64,000 nt of DNA, taken from assembly GCA_032622095.1 (NCBI GenBank), contig CP136064.1, positions 149,485,819 through 149,549,818 on the forward strand, read 5' to 3'. The DNA is from Siphonodentalium dalli (lineage: Eukaryota > Mollusca > Scaphopoda > Gadilida > Siphonodentaliidae). Shown here piece after piece: positions 45,409 to 56,289 of the stretch. How positions within the stretch are numbered: position 1 is the first letter of the stretch; every line of letters starts with the position of its first letter. Below the pieces are notes generated by a model. That model searched no databases. It had not been told where the DNA came from and worked only from the letters and a program-made list of their open reading frames with translations. The translations under genes were made by a program, and so were the position numbers.

Positions 45409-47110
45409 ACAAATCCCATGATGGGTCACCAAAATTTATGCATCACTTTACTGGAATAACATTCAATCCACCATGCCAAACTTATTTTTTATAATGCTGC
45501 TTTAACATGGACACAATTTTCATAAATGGCATGCTCATCTTTAAAGACATATTATGAACTTGTTCGGGCGCGATAAACTTATAAGTTAGTACTCAGACGC
45601 TATGTCAACCTGGGGAATGTATCATTATACTAACATCACCGAAAATTTCAAAGAAATCGACCATTCCACTCCATAGAAACATCGTCTGAACTACGTTAAA
45701 CTGTAAATATTTACATATCGATTCGGGACGCAACAATCGGCGACAAACTAACGCAAACGATTTCGCCATCTAGAGTCATTGCATTTAATTAATATATAAG
45801 AATGACGGTGTGTGTTGTCAATTTGAGTTAATATTCGTAAAAATAACTACTTTGAGCCATAATATTCTCCATTTCTATTTTATCACCCTACCGGAGTGTT
45901 TCACATCACTTTAACCCTAAATGTACAAAAGGATGATCATATATACATGATTACATACATGCAGGCGTACAATACATGTACATGTATTTGCATACACCCT
46001 TGTACTTACTGGAATCATGATACCAGTAAGTATACTTATCTTTCCTCATGACTTTGTTGTATTTTTGTATACACTATAGATGATTTTGATTTTGATATGA
46101 CAAAATGTCAAAGCAGAAGATATGCATTCATGTCCACAGGTGTGTAAACATACCGGCACAATTTCTAACAGGCTATACAGGTATATTTAGTAATTATTAA
46201 TACTTACACTCACATAATGGTAGCCTACATATTCACTGCATTTGATCCTAAAGAGACATGACCAAATCCGTGTACCACCTTCGGGAATGATGTTTGCCAG
46301 CCTACAGAATACTGAGTCAATGGGTTAATCGCCTGCACTAGAGGCATTATTGTAACCACCACGTGTTTTAGTCGAATCCATTTAAATAAAACCGAAGACA
46401 CCATAAAACTGTTTGTGCAACAATTGCCTGACATTTACACAAACCGTTTGAATGAATGTAAACTCCGAGTAACTTTTATAAGAAATAAGAATAGCTCAAA
46501 TGTGATGTTTTCAAGTTTCTTGCACACGAGACGACTCCGATATTTCACGAATCCGATGTGATCAAAATGACCTTGACATTTATTATTATTGAATTAGGTC
46601 ATGTTGTGACAGTACAGTCAGGTCCGAAACATTCCGAGCACAATTAAGTCAACTCTATTAAGACGAATTAATTCATGAATTTAGATTTCTTTTGAAAACA
46701 AATTATCCTTTGTCAAATATAATCAGAAGTCGGTGTACCATACATGTACATACATTCATTTATAAATCTTCATGTTTTATTAATATAGATTCTTGTTCAT
46801 GTATTTTCAACATATTGGCCCACACTCGTATACATTCAGCCATATAGGTCTATATACCTATATGTATATTATGGAGTTATCTATTTATACTATGACGTAA
46901 GTCCTCGTTGCGGGTCAATTAGATAGCCTACACGTCAAGTCACCAGAAACATATACCCGCCGAATACAACACATCATTAAAATAATATGTACTTCATATT
47001 ACGGTTAGCTCTAGTAACAATGCACGGACTATACATATTCATGCTTGCATCTTTAATTCATTCTGAAGTGGAGGGCATACATTTCATTCATTCCATTATA
47101 GGTCGTACTC
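45409..47110. other. satellite remnant then unique spacer to ORF2
   Basis: One satellite-like unit (45409-45560) is followed by unassigned AT-rich DNA. A short stem ACTTACTGG/CCAGTAAGT lies at about 46005-46031. Confidence 0.4.
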
Positions 47111-50100
47111 ATGGCTACACATAACGTATATTTGAGTGAGGTTCGGGATTCTGATGAATATAACTTTACAATGAAATGGAACGAAGCGGAACAGGAAAAT
47201 GACGATTATTTAAATTCCGCTATTAATACCTGCAATGAATGTGGATACATTTCACCATCACACACTATAGATCAATCAAATAAAAAACCAAAATTTTCAA
47301 TATTCAGCCTCAACTGTCGAAGCATCAATGCAAATTTCGATTCTTTGTGTAATCTCCTATGCGACTTAAAGTCGAATAATAATTCATTCGACGTTATTGC
47401 TTTAACTGAAAGATTTAAAATACGACAAGCATCGCACTTCCAAATACCGGGATATCACCCTATGGAATTCAAGTGTAGGGCTGATGACGATGATGGTAGA
47501 GGTGGTGTATGCCTTTACATAAAAGATTCCATTCACTATAAAAATCGACCCGACCTTAGTGAATTTATTCCACACGTAATAGAAACAATATTCGTGGAAA
47601 TTAACCCAGGAAAAAATGACTCTCGGATAATCGGCTGCGTTTACAGACCAAATACCGCACCAAAGGCCAACATTGATCAATTTTTGAAAAAATTCGACGA
47701 TATTCTAGAAAAAATTAATAACCACAAATCATATATATCAGGAGACTTTAATATTGACCTACTCAATTTCAACTCGCATACAAAAACGAACGATTTCATA
47801 AATAACATGTTCACAAGAGGATTCGTGCCAAGGATAACTAAACCTACTCGAATGACTGAGCATTCACCAACTCTCATCGATAATATATATACCAATAACC
47901 TACAAGGCGAATGTAAATCTGGCATAATCACATGCGATGTTTCCGATCATTTCGGCATATTTTATTCAGAATCTAACCAAAAGAGACAAAACAGCACCAA
48001 TAATAACCAAGCTATCACTAATCAAAGAAGTTTTAGTCCTGATAACATAATTAGATTCAAAAATCTTTTAAAATCTTGTACCTTTGACTCCGTCACATCC
48101 TGTAGAAGTGTCGACCAAGCATATGAAATCTTCTTAGATATCTATATGAATGCATATGAACTAGCTTTCCCCATCAAAAGTCGACATATACCCAAAAAAT
48201 TCATAAAACGCAATCCTTGGATGACATCTGGATTGATTAAGTCAAGTATTGTTAAGAACCAGCTATATTTACACAAATTGAATAAACCCACGGAAACGAA
48301 CGTAAATAAATATTTGAGCTATCGTACCCTATATAATAAACTAATCAGAAGGAGTAAAAATATATACTATACAAATATTCTAGAAGTAAATAAAAATAAC
48401 TTAAAGAAAACATGGGAAATACTAAGGGTGCATTAAATGGAAACACAAATAATAACCCCAAGACCTTTACCGAAAACGGAATAGAACTTGAAAATTCCAA
48501 ACTCATATCGGAAAAGTTCAATGACTTTTTCTCAAAAATTGGGCGGGAAACTAGCCAACTCAATGAACATGAAAATGACTCTCATTTTACAGATTTTCTC
48601 CATAACCGCAAACCAGACGCATCAATTTCAAAATAATTCCGACCTCTATACAGGAGATCATCCTCACGTGTTTCTCTATGACTGGGAAAGTATCAAGGGA
48701 TTTCAATGGTATATCAACTAAACTTATCAAGGAAACAATTGAGGAGATAGCCCCAGCATTATTGCATATTTTTAACTTGTCCTTAGAGCATGGAATAGTC
48801 CCTAACAAAATGAAAATTTCTAAAGTAGTCCCGATCCCAAAAAATAATACCACTCATGAAATTTCCAAATACAGACCTATCAGCATTCTTCCAGCTATCT
48901 CTAAAATTCTCGAAAAAATAATGCATAAACGATTATTAGACTTCTTAAATGAACAAAACATACTCTATAAACACCAATACGGCTTCCGTCCTAATCATTC
49001 AACCTTCCATCCTGTATTACACCTCCTCGATCAAGTTGTCTCAAATAATGACAAAATGACAAGAGATTCCACTTTAGCTCTATTTCTCGACCTCTCAAAA
49101 GCATTTGACACAATAAATCACGATATTTTACTCCATAAACTAGATCACTATGGTATACGAGGCACAGCATACTCATGGTTTCAGAGTTATCTGCAAAATA
49201 GAAGGCAATATGTTGAACTCAATGGTATTAAATCTAAATTAACGAAAGTGACGTGTGGAGTGCCACAGGGATCAATTCTGGGACCGATAATTTTCTTAAT
49301 TTACGTTAACGATATGTCAAATTCGACAACCATGGATATCTTATCATACGCGGACGATACGACTCTAGTAACTGGTGGAAAAAATGGCATCCTTGTAGAA
49401 AGTTATGTGAATAATGAGTTACGCAACATATTTGCTTGGTGCTGTAGCAATAAGTTAGTGATCAATACTAAAAAAAGCAACTATATGCTAATACACCCAG
49501 AGAACAATGATGACAAATGGAACTTTATAAAGGTTTACTTAAATAATAAGGAACTAAACAAGATAGGAAATCTGAAGCACGAATCCTCCACAAAATTCTT
49601 AGGAATCCATATAGATGAAAACCTGACTTTCAAAAAACATGTGTCCTCAGTTTGTTCTAAAATGGTGAATGCCATATACCACATCAATAAAGTTAAACAC
49701 TTCTTTCCTGGTAGCGCACTTAAAACATTATATTATGCTCTAATACAAAGCCATCTCGTCTACGGTGTTCAAATATGGGGACACGTCCCTGCGGTCAAAA
49801 AAAATTTCATGCTTCAAAAACGCGCGATACGAGTTTTATGTAATAAGAAATATAGAAGCCACACAGAACCTCTCTTTAAAAAAGAAAATATACTAAAAAT
49901 CTACGACATCCACAAAGTACAAGCGGCTGTTTTCATGCATGATTGGTATCATATGCGCTTAATAGAATCATTCACCGACATGTTTACCAAACGCAAAACC
50001 GGACCAGACACCCGGCAAAAGCACCCACTATTTAAAAAAAAACCAAGAACATCTTGGTCCCAACAACTACCATTCCATTCTTTTCCAACTATATGGAACA

Positions 50101-50240
50101 ACTTAGATAACGAATTTACATCATACCAATCCAGACACACATTCAAACGGCGTTTACATGCTGATTGCATTAAAAAATATGCTGCAACAATTAAATGCAA
50201 CAATCAAAGATGTCCCGACTGTGTGGTAGCTCGTCAATAA
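47111..50240 (+). pseudogene. Nimb/Jockey-like LINE ORF2 (endonuclease-RT), two frameshifts
   Basis: ATG at 47111. A leader of about 65 residues is followed by an APE endonuclease (SLNCRSINANFDSL at about 47308, GGVCLYI, GCVYRPN, SGDFNIDL at about 47741, LIDNIYTN, SDHFGIF near 47944). The frame stops at 48436; reading shifts to 48420-48636 and again to about 48670-50240, so two indels break the protein. The RT has FLDLSKAFDTINHDIL, CGVPQGSILGP, the catalytic YADDT (49347-49358) and a C-terminal Cys-rich end (CNNQRCPDC). The catalytic Asp pair and the endonuclease Asn/His residues are intact, so damage is limited to the frameshifts. It follows the long satellite spacer. Confidence 0.85.
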
Positions 50241-50479
50241 GTGACTTCCCCTATATCGCAATCCTCACCTCACTCAGCACATTCTTACTCGACTTTCAAG
50301 GAACATCCCACTGACAAGAAAGAGACAAACCATCGAGTAACCAATAAGCGATTTATCTAGACGTATGCCCTCCATGTATATAACCCAGTTAAATGCAACC
50401 ATTGTGTGATACATAATTATATAGCCGTGCATTGTACAAGAAATCTTGACCGCCTATCGTAACATCTTTTCTTCTTTAA

Positions 50480-50521
50480 GGGGGTGGCAGTAAGACAGTC
50501 TAGTCTGACTATGCCACCCCC
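50480..50521 (+). other. 3' UTR hairpin of the nested LINE
   Basis: GGGGGTGGCA pairs perfectly with TGCCACCCCC around a 22-nt loop that itself can pair (AGAC/GTCT). It sits 64 bp before the (TATCC)n tail. Stem-loops at this position are bound by the RT of several LINE types to start target-primed synthesis; that role here is inference. Confidence 0.7.
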
Positions 50522-50583
50522 TCAAATATACAATGTAATATTTGTCAAATGTATTATGCATTAATGTGTGTATATTGAAATAA

Positions 50584-50610
50584 AATATCCTATCCTATCC
50601 TATCCTATCC
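50584..50610 (+). repeat. (TATCC)n 3' tail of the nested LINE
   Basis: Five TATCC pentamers end at the TAAA target duplication. Pentamer tails instead of poly-A mark the 3' end of the LINE and set the insertion boundary. Confidence 0.85.
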
Positions 50611-51851
50611 TAAACACTTCTGCTTTCCGTCAACACCATTCAACTGAAACTGCGCTGCTTAAAGTCCAAAATGATATTCTCTGCAGCATGGAAACAAGAA
50701 AGGTCACTCTGCTTGTGCTACTAGATTTGAGCGCTGCTTTCGACACTGTCCGCCATGATATTCTTCTAGCTTCTCTACAATCTGACTTTGGTGTTCGCGG
50801 CACTGCAGCTATCTGGTTGAAATCTTACCTCACGAACCGATCACAGCAAATATCCATTAATGGCTCAAAGTCTACAAATTTCCCCATCGAGTGCGGAGTT
50901 CCACAAGGAAGTTGTCTTGGACCCGTGCTGTTCTTATTCTACATTTCGAAATTATTCTCAGTTGTTGAAAGTCACCTCCCCGATGTTCACGGCTATGCAG
51001 ATGATACCCAAATCTACTTTTCATTTCGACCGACAGAGAGAGGCGAAACTAAAGCACGTCAAATTGTGGAGAACTGTATTGTGGACATTAGAGCGTGGAT
51101 GATTACCAACCGACTCATGATAAATGACGATAAGACTGAATTCATAATCATTGGTTCTCGACAACAACTTCAGAAAGTCAACATCAGTTCAATTCATGTG
51201 GGAGACGCCGACATACCAACAAAGGACACTGTTCGCAACCTGGGATCGTATTTTGACACAAACATGACAATGGATAACCATATCTCTAATATGTGTAAGA
51301 AGGCGTTCAGAGGTTTATACAAAATCCGACAAATTAGACAATACCTCGATGTAGACTCAACTAAGACATTGGTCCATGTTTTTGTCACGTCACACTTAGA
51401 TTACTGTAATTCTTTACTGTATGGACTACCGGATTACCAGTGTGATCGCCTGCAAAAAGTGCTAAATGCTGCGGCGCGAGTTGTATCATACACTCCTCGG
51501 CATGAACATATAACTCCAGTTCTCAAGCAATTACACTGGCTGCCAGTGGAGTATCGAATCATGTTCAAAATTATTTTGCTTGTATTCAAATCTCGTAATA
51601 ACATGTCACCATTGTATATACAGGATATGATCAAAGACAGAAATGTGTGTACATATGGATTACGATCTGATAGCAGTATGCTTTTGTACATTCCTTTCAA
51701 CAAACAGAAAACGTTTGGCGATAGGGCATTTTCATTTGCAGGTCCACATCTATGGAATAGCATTCCACCTCACTTGAAAATATTCACTGATTTAAATAAG
51801 TTTAAGACCGGCCTCAAAACATATCTCTTTGATGTAGCATTTAATTCCTAG
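50611..51851 (+). CDS. L2/CR1 ORF2, 3' half: RT catalytic core and C-terminus
   Basis: Continues the frame broken at 39165. It begins NTSAFRQHHSTETALLK, followed by LLDLSAAFDTVRHDIL, the CGVPQGSCLGP loop, the YADDTQIYF catalytic box (from 50994), a thumb region and the C-terminal LHWLPVEYRIMFKI and GPHLWNSIP motifs found at the end of CR1/L2 proteins, to the stop at 51849-51851. No internal stop. Together the two halves give about 1,125 residues, the usual length for L2/CR1 ORF2. The open frame that extends upstream into the (TATCC)n tail is not part of the protein. Confidence 0.9.
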
Positions 51852-51943
51852 ATATATGTGCATGTACATGTATTATGCTGATTAGGCAATGAGCTCGATG
51901 TAATGTAAAGCGCCGTTGAATATGTACTCATAATATTGAGCGC

Positions 51944-51980
51944 TATACAAATTAATTATTGTATTGTATTGTATTGTGAG
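51944..51980 (+). repeat. L2 3' end with (ATTGT)n tail
   Basis: GCGCTATACAAATT followed by four ATTGT-type repeats and GAG, ending at the duplicated CTGTG. The self-terminating short-repeat tail is characteristic of L2/CR1 elements. Confidence 0.85.
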
Positions 51981-51985
51981 CTGTG

Positions 51986-52345
51986 ACTTGACGTCAGCAC
52001 CATGCTCGATCATGAATACAAATTGCAGAAGACTTTGTGGTACAGAGCATTGTATACATCCTTGTTCAAACTTGTTGTCAAATTTGGTACGATGTTCAAG
52101 CATATGTTTACGAATGATTTCTGCTGCTCCAGCAATTTGTAGCGCTTAATTATATTTAAAAGATTGGGATAGTACAGAACTAACCGTGTCTGAGAAAGTC
52201 ATAAGCACATCATGACCATGTTTGTGCTCCTCCTTAATAATCAATACATTATGGAAAACCGATTTGTACAAAATATGGAATGACATGTCAACCGTATTTA
52301 ATGACTTCAAATATGAAATGCATACAATTGATTACACTATTAATA
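51986..52345 (-). pseudogene. CTHEEADTR/CXC-family gene, 5' part
   Basis: The minus strand reads LQIAGAAEIIRKHMLEHRTKFD, VPQSLLQFVFMIEHGADVKSQ and joins in frame to the continuation at 36889 (GWQYNHGT) once the L2 LINE is removed. Upstream the frame goes on (MSFHILYKSVF, LMTFSDTVSSVLSQSF) with one TAA near 52150. The true start was not identified. Confidence 0.65.
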
Positions 52346-52697
52346 TGAGCAATTATGTTGTCAATAATATCAACACCAAGCATAACTTAAACATTTTAAC
52401 TCACACTATACCAACTTGCACATGTATGTTAACAGCCTATTTACACATATAATTTAACAAAATTCAATAACTCCAGAAGAGAAGTACCAAAGAAATCGCA
52501 TGCCTTAAACTAAGTATCTATGTTATACCACATATAGACCTATCCAATAGTTGCAGTTGCTGAAAAAGTAGTCATCTAGATATTTTTTGAAGAATTTTGA
52601 CGAAAAAACCTGTAAAAATATGAAAATAATCAATAAATTCCGAAAAATAATATTTTTGCATACTTATGATAACGCAACCTTTAACCCACAGAATGGC

Positions 52698-52914
52698 CCT
52701 GTGCCAATGCATTCTCTTATATATGCGAGTCGACCATAGGTCGCCTCGCATATATAAGAGAATGCATTGGCTTAACACATTAAAAATTATAAAATTGTTA
52801 AAGAATGTAAGAAAAAATGGTAAAAAAAGATTTTTTTTAGGCCAATGCATTCTCTTATATATGCGAGGCGACCTATGGTCGACTCGCATATATAGGAGAA
52901 TGCATTGGCACAGG
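52698..52914. repeat. double hairpin made of four copies of one 26-bp word
   Basis: Two 67-bp hairpins (52704-52770 and 52842-52908) each pair CCAATGCATTCTCTTATATA with its complement around a 16-bp centre (TCGACCATAGGTCGCC and its inverse). The hairpins are themselves inverted relative to each other, so the whole block is one larger palindrome bordered by CCTGTG/CACAGG. A single copy of the word is found at 15457-15482. Confidence 0.9.
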
Positions 52915-53141
52915 GTATAACTGTAACCATCACAATGTGGTCAATGAGCCGGTTCCAATGATACCCATATTTGTATGGTTCTATTGAGACAGACCGAAGA
53001 TATTTTAGGCTGTTGAAGCTTTATTTGGCCGGTTTTGGCCGGTTTGTTGGGTAAAGGGTTAAAGGGGTGATTTACTTATATATCGTAACAAAGAAAGAAC
53101 CGAAAAGTGGTTAGTGTATCTTATATACTGGGTAGAAGTTC

Positions 53142-53312
53142 AATGCGGCGGCCATTTTGAAAAATGGCGGCCATCTTGAATCCGGTGGCCATTTTGATTG
53201 GTTTGTCGAGCAATTTGTTTTAGTAATATATATTGATCATGCATACCAAGTTTCATGCTTGTATCACCAACTGAACGATTTTACCATAATTTTACACTTA
53301 GCCGCCCTACTA
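53142..53312. repeat. right TIR with YY1-like motifs
   Basis: Inverted partner of 33151-33312. It contains GCGGCGGCCATTTTGAAAAATGGCGGCCATCTTG, broken here into two ATGGCGGCC sites in head-to-head order, and the terminal CTTAGCCGCCCTACTA. Confidence 0.8.
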
Positions 53313-53787
53313 TAATGTTAACAGTTAACACAAGCTACACTGGCAGTTATGCCCAGATAACTATTTTTATATTTTTCAGACCACATATAACCCGTGAAAT
53401 CATGTACTTCCAGGAAATAGCGAAAAACCCTGGTTTAAAAAGCTCTGTAATCTTTAGCTGAAAATCATTCATTTCATTTTTCAAATATTCACCATTACTA
53501 GTTTTTGCATTTTTAACAAATTATAAAAAGGGGTTCCTTTGAATGAAAATATGATATAAGCCTACTCTGTGAATAGTCATAAGCTCGACGCATTCCAATT
53601 TTCAACTCTGTCATCTTCATCTTTGCCTCTTCGTTCGTAACCTGTGTAGCGGGATTCTTTGTGCCATGCATCAAGCTCATCATTTTTAGCTAAAAGAAAT
53701 GAAACATTTAAAAGTTTAAAATCATGTCACTCGCCCAGATAATCAAGGTGTGTCAGTACTTATCAAACCATAACTAATAAAGAAGAT

Positions 53788-54002
53788 AGTCAGTCCTTTG
53801 ATTTTGAGGTGCCCATTATTAGCACAACTGGAATTGAAAAGTGTGTGCGCCTCGTGATCTTTGGTTGGGTTGACAAAATGCTTGACAAAGAACACACATC
53901 ATAGAATTGGCTGAGTTAAAGAAGATCCATCACAGCATCAAAGGCTATATTCCAACGTGTTTATTTGAACCCATCTATCAAGGCGCTCAGTTCACACCAT
54001 AA
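53788..54002 (+). pseudogene. unassigned coding-like fragment with frameshift
   Basis: Two consecutive protein-like stretches in adjacent frames: FEVPIISTTGIEKCVRLVIF...KMLDKEH (to about 53890), then ELAELKKIHHSIKGYIPTCL...PIYQGAQFTP to a TAA at 54000-54002. A one- or two-base shift near 53892 would join them. They may belong with the frame at 54427-54771. No family is recognised. Confidence 0.35.
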
Positions 54003-54426
54003 CTAGTACATGTAAACTGTGTCTTAGACAAATCAATGTAATCAAAGTAAAAGAGACATGCCATCCAAACAATCATTGCTATTGCAATCTTAGAATTATT
54101 ACATGAACCTGCGAAATGGCTGGCATTTTATGATGGGCGATTCTCCCATTACGTGTGTTAACTCTGAACAACTTTTTTGATATTTGAGATCTGACAACTG
54201 CCATAATAATATTTCAAATATGGAACAATTATATTTTTTCCAATGAAAACATGCTCATCTTTGATGCTGATCTTCATTCAACTCAATATCGTCTAATTCT
54301 TCAGAGATAATAGCCTGACAATTGTTGTTATGTATGTTACATCACAGAAATGCATTTTTTGGGACCATGTGTCTTTGAATCGATTTTTATCTAAATTCTC
54401 AAAGTCCCAACTTATGTGATCGTGGA

Positions 54427-54771
54427 TTGGGGAAGAATAATTATGTTCTGAGGTTAGGGAAATCAATTCTATGGAAACGAAAACGTATTTGTGATAAGAA
54501 TGATTTTGCAGCATTACTTTCACCACCCAGAGTGAACCCGGAGATTTGGAACTATCAAGTAATCTTTGATAATCCTGTCCTGGTGTTAGGACATGTGATG
54601 TTGGAGATTTCAATGCTTAGGAGACACAATTTTATTCCCATTTTGAAGTCAAACTTTTGTGGCTTGATTGCAGTGACCGCACCAAATAGGACACTTTTGT
54701 TTGGGGATGATGTGTGTAAGAAACTGCATGACCTAGCGGACACATATACAAGCCTGCAAATAATTTCTTAA
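54427..54771 (+). CDS. unassigned C-terminal coding segment
   Basis: About 114 residues of well-mixed, protein-like sequence (NNYVLRLGKSILWKRKRICD, RVNPEIWNYQVIFDNPVLVLG, LRRHNFIPILKSNFCGLIAVT, LLFGDDVCKKLHDLA) ending at TAA. Composition and absence of repeats suggest a real exon, likely the last one of a gene or a processed pseudogene piece, possibly continuous with 53788-54002. I do not recognise the family. The start is not defined. Confidence 0.4.
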   Translation: MGKNNYVLRLGKSILWKRKRICDKNDFAALLSPPRVNPEIWNYQVIFDNPVLVLGHVMLEISMLRRHNFIPILKSNFCGLIAVTAPNRTLLFGDDVCKKLHDLADTYTSLQIIS

Positions 54772-55001
54772 AATTCCCCAGAGCGTGCCTGTGACTATGG
54801 CAGGCACCAACTGATTGATGCCTGTCATATCAAGTTCAGTACCTGTCATGGATTTTAAATGTAAACCGAGCTTCGTTTACACTTTCAAAACCCCTGTACC
54901 AGTATAATGTAAGTAGTATTATTACCACTTTATAGGGCGTTCTCTAGGCCATTGATAACGTTTTTCAGGGCATTCCAAATAGCATATTGTTACCAAAACA
55001 G

Positions 55002-55040
55002 CGGGCCGATAATGAAAAGCTCTGTTCATTATCGGCCCGC
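55002..55040. repeat. GCGGGCCGATAATGAA hairpin
   Basis: GCGGGCCGATAATGAA pairs with TTCATTATCGGCCCGC around AAGCTCTG-type loop bases. Confidence 0.8.
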
Positions 55041-55387
55041 GACCTGACCGGAAGTTAGATCTCGTTTATTATAACGCTAGTTATACGTCGCTTCAACATC
55101 AGACTTATCGTGTTTATTTCAAGAAAATAATGGGAAAATGTACCATAGTTTCCTCACACTGTAGTGGTTTTATGATTAGAAATCACATTATAAGGTTGAA
55201 TTATTGTCTCAGTCGTAAATAAGTATAAATAACTTTAGCTGTCAAACTCTCATAGTTTGTCACTGTCTCGTCTTCAATGCTGGATTTTATTTATATGTTC
55301 TTGGAAATATCTCTCTCTTAATCTACTTCATATTCCACTGGGTCAAATGTCCAAATATGTGGTAATAATAGTAATAACATGATCGTA

Positions 55388-55527
55388 TCGGGAATTATGG
55401 TTTATTAACGGCCATCTGGAATGATTAACAGCCCTCGGGCCTATTTAATAGCGGCCCGAGACGAATAATAGGCCCTTGGGCTGTTAATCATTCCTGCCGG
55501 GCCGTTAATAAACCATAACTCCCTCAA
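55388..55527. repeat. 140-bp foldback
   Basis: The stem runs from GGGAATTATGGTTTATTAACGGCC to its complement at the right end, with a second paired block GGAATGATTAACAGCCC / GGGCTGTTAATCATTCC. The GGGCC/GGCCC words resemble the neighbouring hairpin at 55002, which suggests a shared origin. Confidence 0.85.
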
Positions 55528-56289
55528 AACAGGCCTCAGCTCACAAGGCGACTCGGGCGAGATTGTCGCCTTACTGTCGCTGACTTCGCCCTATCGTCGC
55601 TCTAAGGCGAAATCGAAGTCGCCTTCAATTTTAGGGGGAATTTTTTTTCTTTTTCTTAATTTTGTTTCTAGTTTTTTCCCCAGACATGTCCGTATATAGA
55701 TGAATTGTAGCGGCCATCCCAAAAAGAAACAGACGATGCAGAGACAAAGATCCAAGTATTTAAAATAAAATATGACCTATTGTTTTGTGTTGTTATTCAG
55801 TCTCCTTTGTTCCCTTTGCGGTAATGAATGTTAATCACGAATGTTTTGACACGCTGAAAACACGATGAGATGTTCGCATCTGTGTTGTTACTGACCATCG
55901 TGAGTGTCACAAATAAATGTTTTAATTAACTTAAAAGACCGCCGTCCCGCTTTTCAGATATAAAACAATTACGACATTATCAGAGTATCTACCAGGCGCT
56001 TCGGAAGTTCGTTTCGGTAACGCGTTGCACTTTTTGAAGAGGCCGCATCGCATTTTTTTAAGAGACCGCTTCCGTAAATAAATGTCAAGTTTATTGCTTT
56101 AATCGGATTATACCAGTGATGTTGGCATTAATTAAGGGAGGCCATTAATTAATAAAAGCTTTAGCAATAAAACTAAAAGCTTTTGCAACTCCTTTGTTAG
56201 TTAGTCCTTATTGTTTATTTTAGCAGACACCCACATTACAGCCGTGACCAAATTAAACTTACAAAGTTACATGCATCATGATTCAGACT
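55528..56289. other. unassigned spacer
   Basis: An AAGGCGACTCGGGCGAGATTGTCGCC-like series (repeated GTCGC words, 55545-55630) and otherwise AT-rich sequence. No gene. Confidence 0.4.

Larger units (their letters stand above)
39166..50610 (+). mobile_element. 11.4-kb Nimb/Jockey-like LINE with satellite between ORF1 and ORF2
   Basis: Bounded by TAAA direct repeats (39162-39165 and 50611-50614). Its removal rejoins the L2 ORF2 in frame (…CCA ATA / AAC ACT TCT…). Order: 5' leader 39166-39408, ORF1 39409-40322, 6.8 kb of satellite and hairpin DNA, ORF2 47111-50240, then a 3' UTR with a stable hairpin and (TATCC)n tail. ORF1 and ORF2 of LINEs normally lie close together or overlap. The long spacer is either a native peculiarity or a later insertion inside the element. 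The clade name is by resemblance of the endonuclease/RT wording only. Confidence 0.8.
36895..51980 (+). mobile_element. CR1/L2-type LINE, split by a nested LINE
   Basis: Flanked by CTGTG direct repeats (36890-36894 and 51981-51985). Excising it restores the minus-strand frame of the CXC-family gene without loss. Its own length is about 3.64 kb: a 5' leader of 130 bp, one ORF2 (37025-39165 continued at 50615-51851) with endonuclease and reverse transcriptase, and a short 3' end GAGCGCTATACAAATT followed by (ATTGT)n. That 3' form is typical of L2/CR1 elements. No ORF1 is present. Confidence 0.9.
33151..53312. mobile_element. DNA transposon shell (TIR TAGTAGGG) split by two nested LINEs
   Basis: The left end TAGTAGGGCGACTAAGTG and right end, read inward TAGTAGGGCGGCTAAGTG, are inverted and alignable for about 170 bp with indels. 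Both are flanked by TAA (33148-33150 and 53313-53315). Subterminal AAGATGGCCGCCATTTT motifs occur in both arms. Removing the L2/CR1 LINE at 36895-51980 leaves an element of about 5.1 kb holding one minus-strand gene of the CTHEEADTR/CXC family (33598-36889 plus 51986-52345). The 3-bp duplication is weak on its own; the sister element at 56290-61984 has the same terminal octamer type with duplication ACT. The superfamily is not assigned. Confidence 0.75.

Noticed and set aside
52666-52920. Open frame with repeated QCILLYMR wording.
   Set aside because: Created by reading through the double hairpin; not protein-coding.
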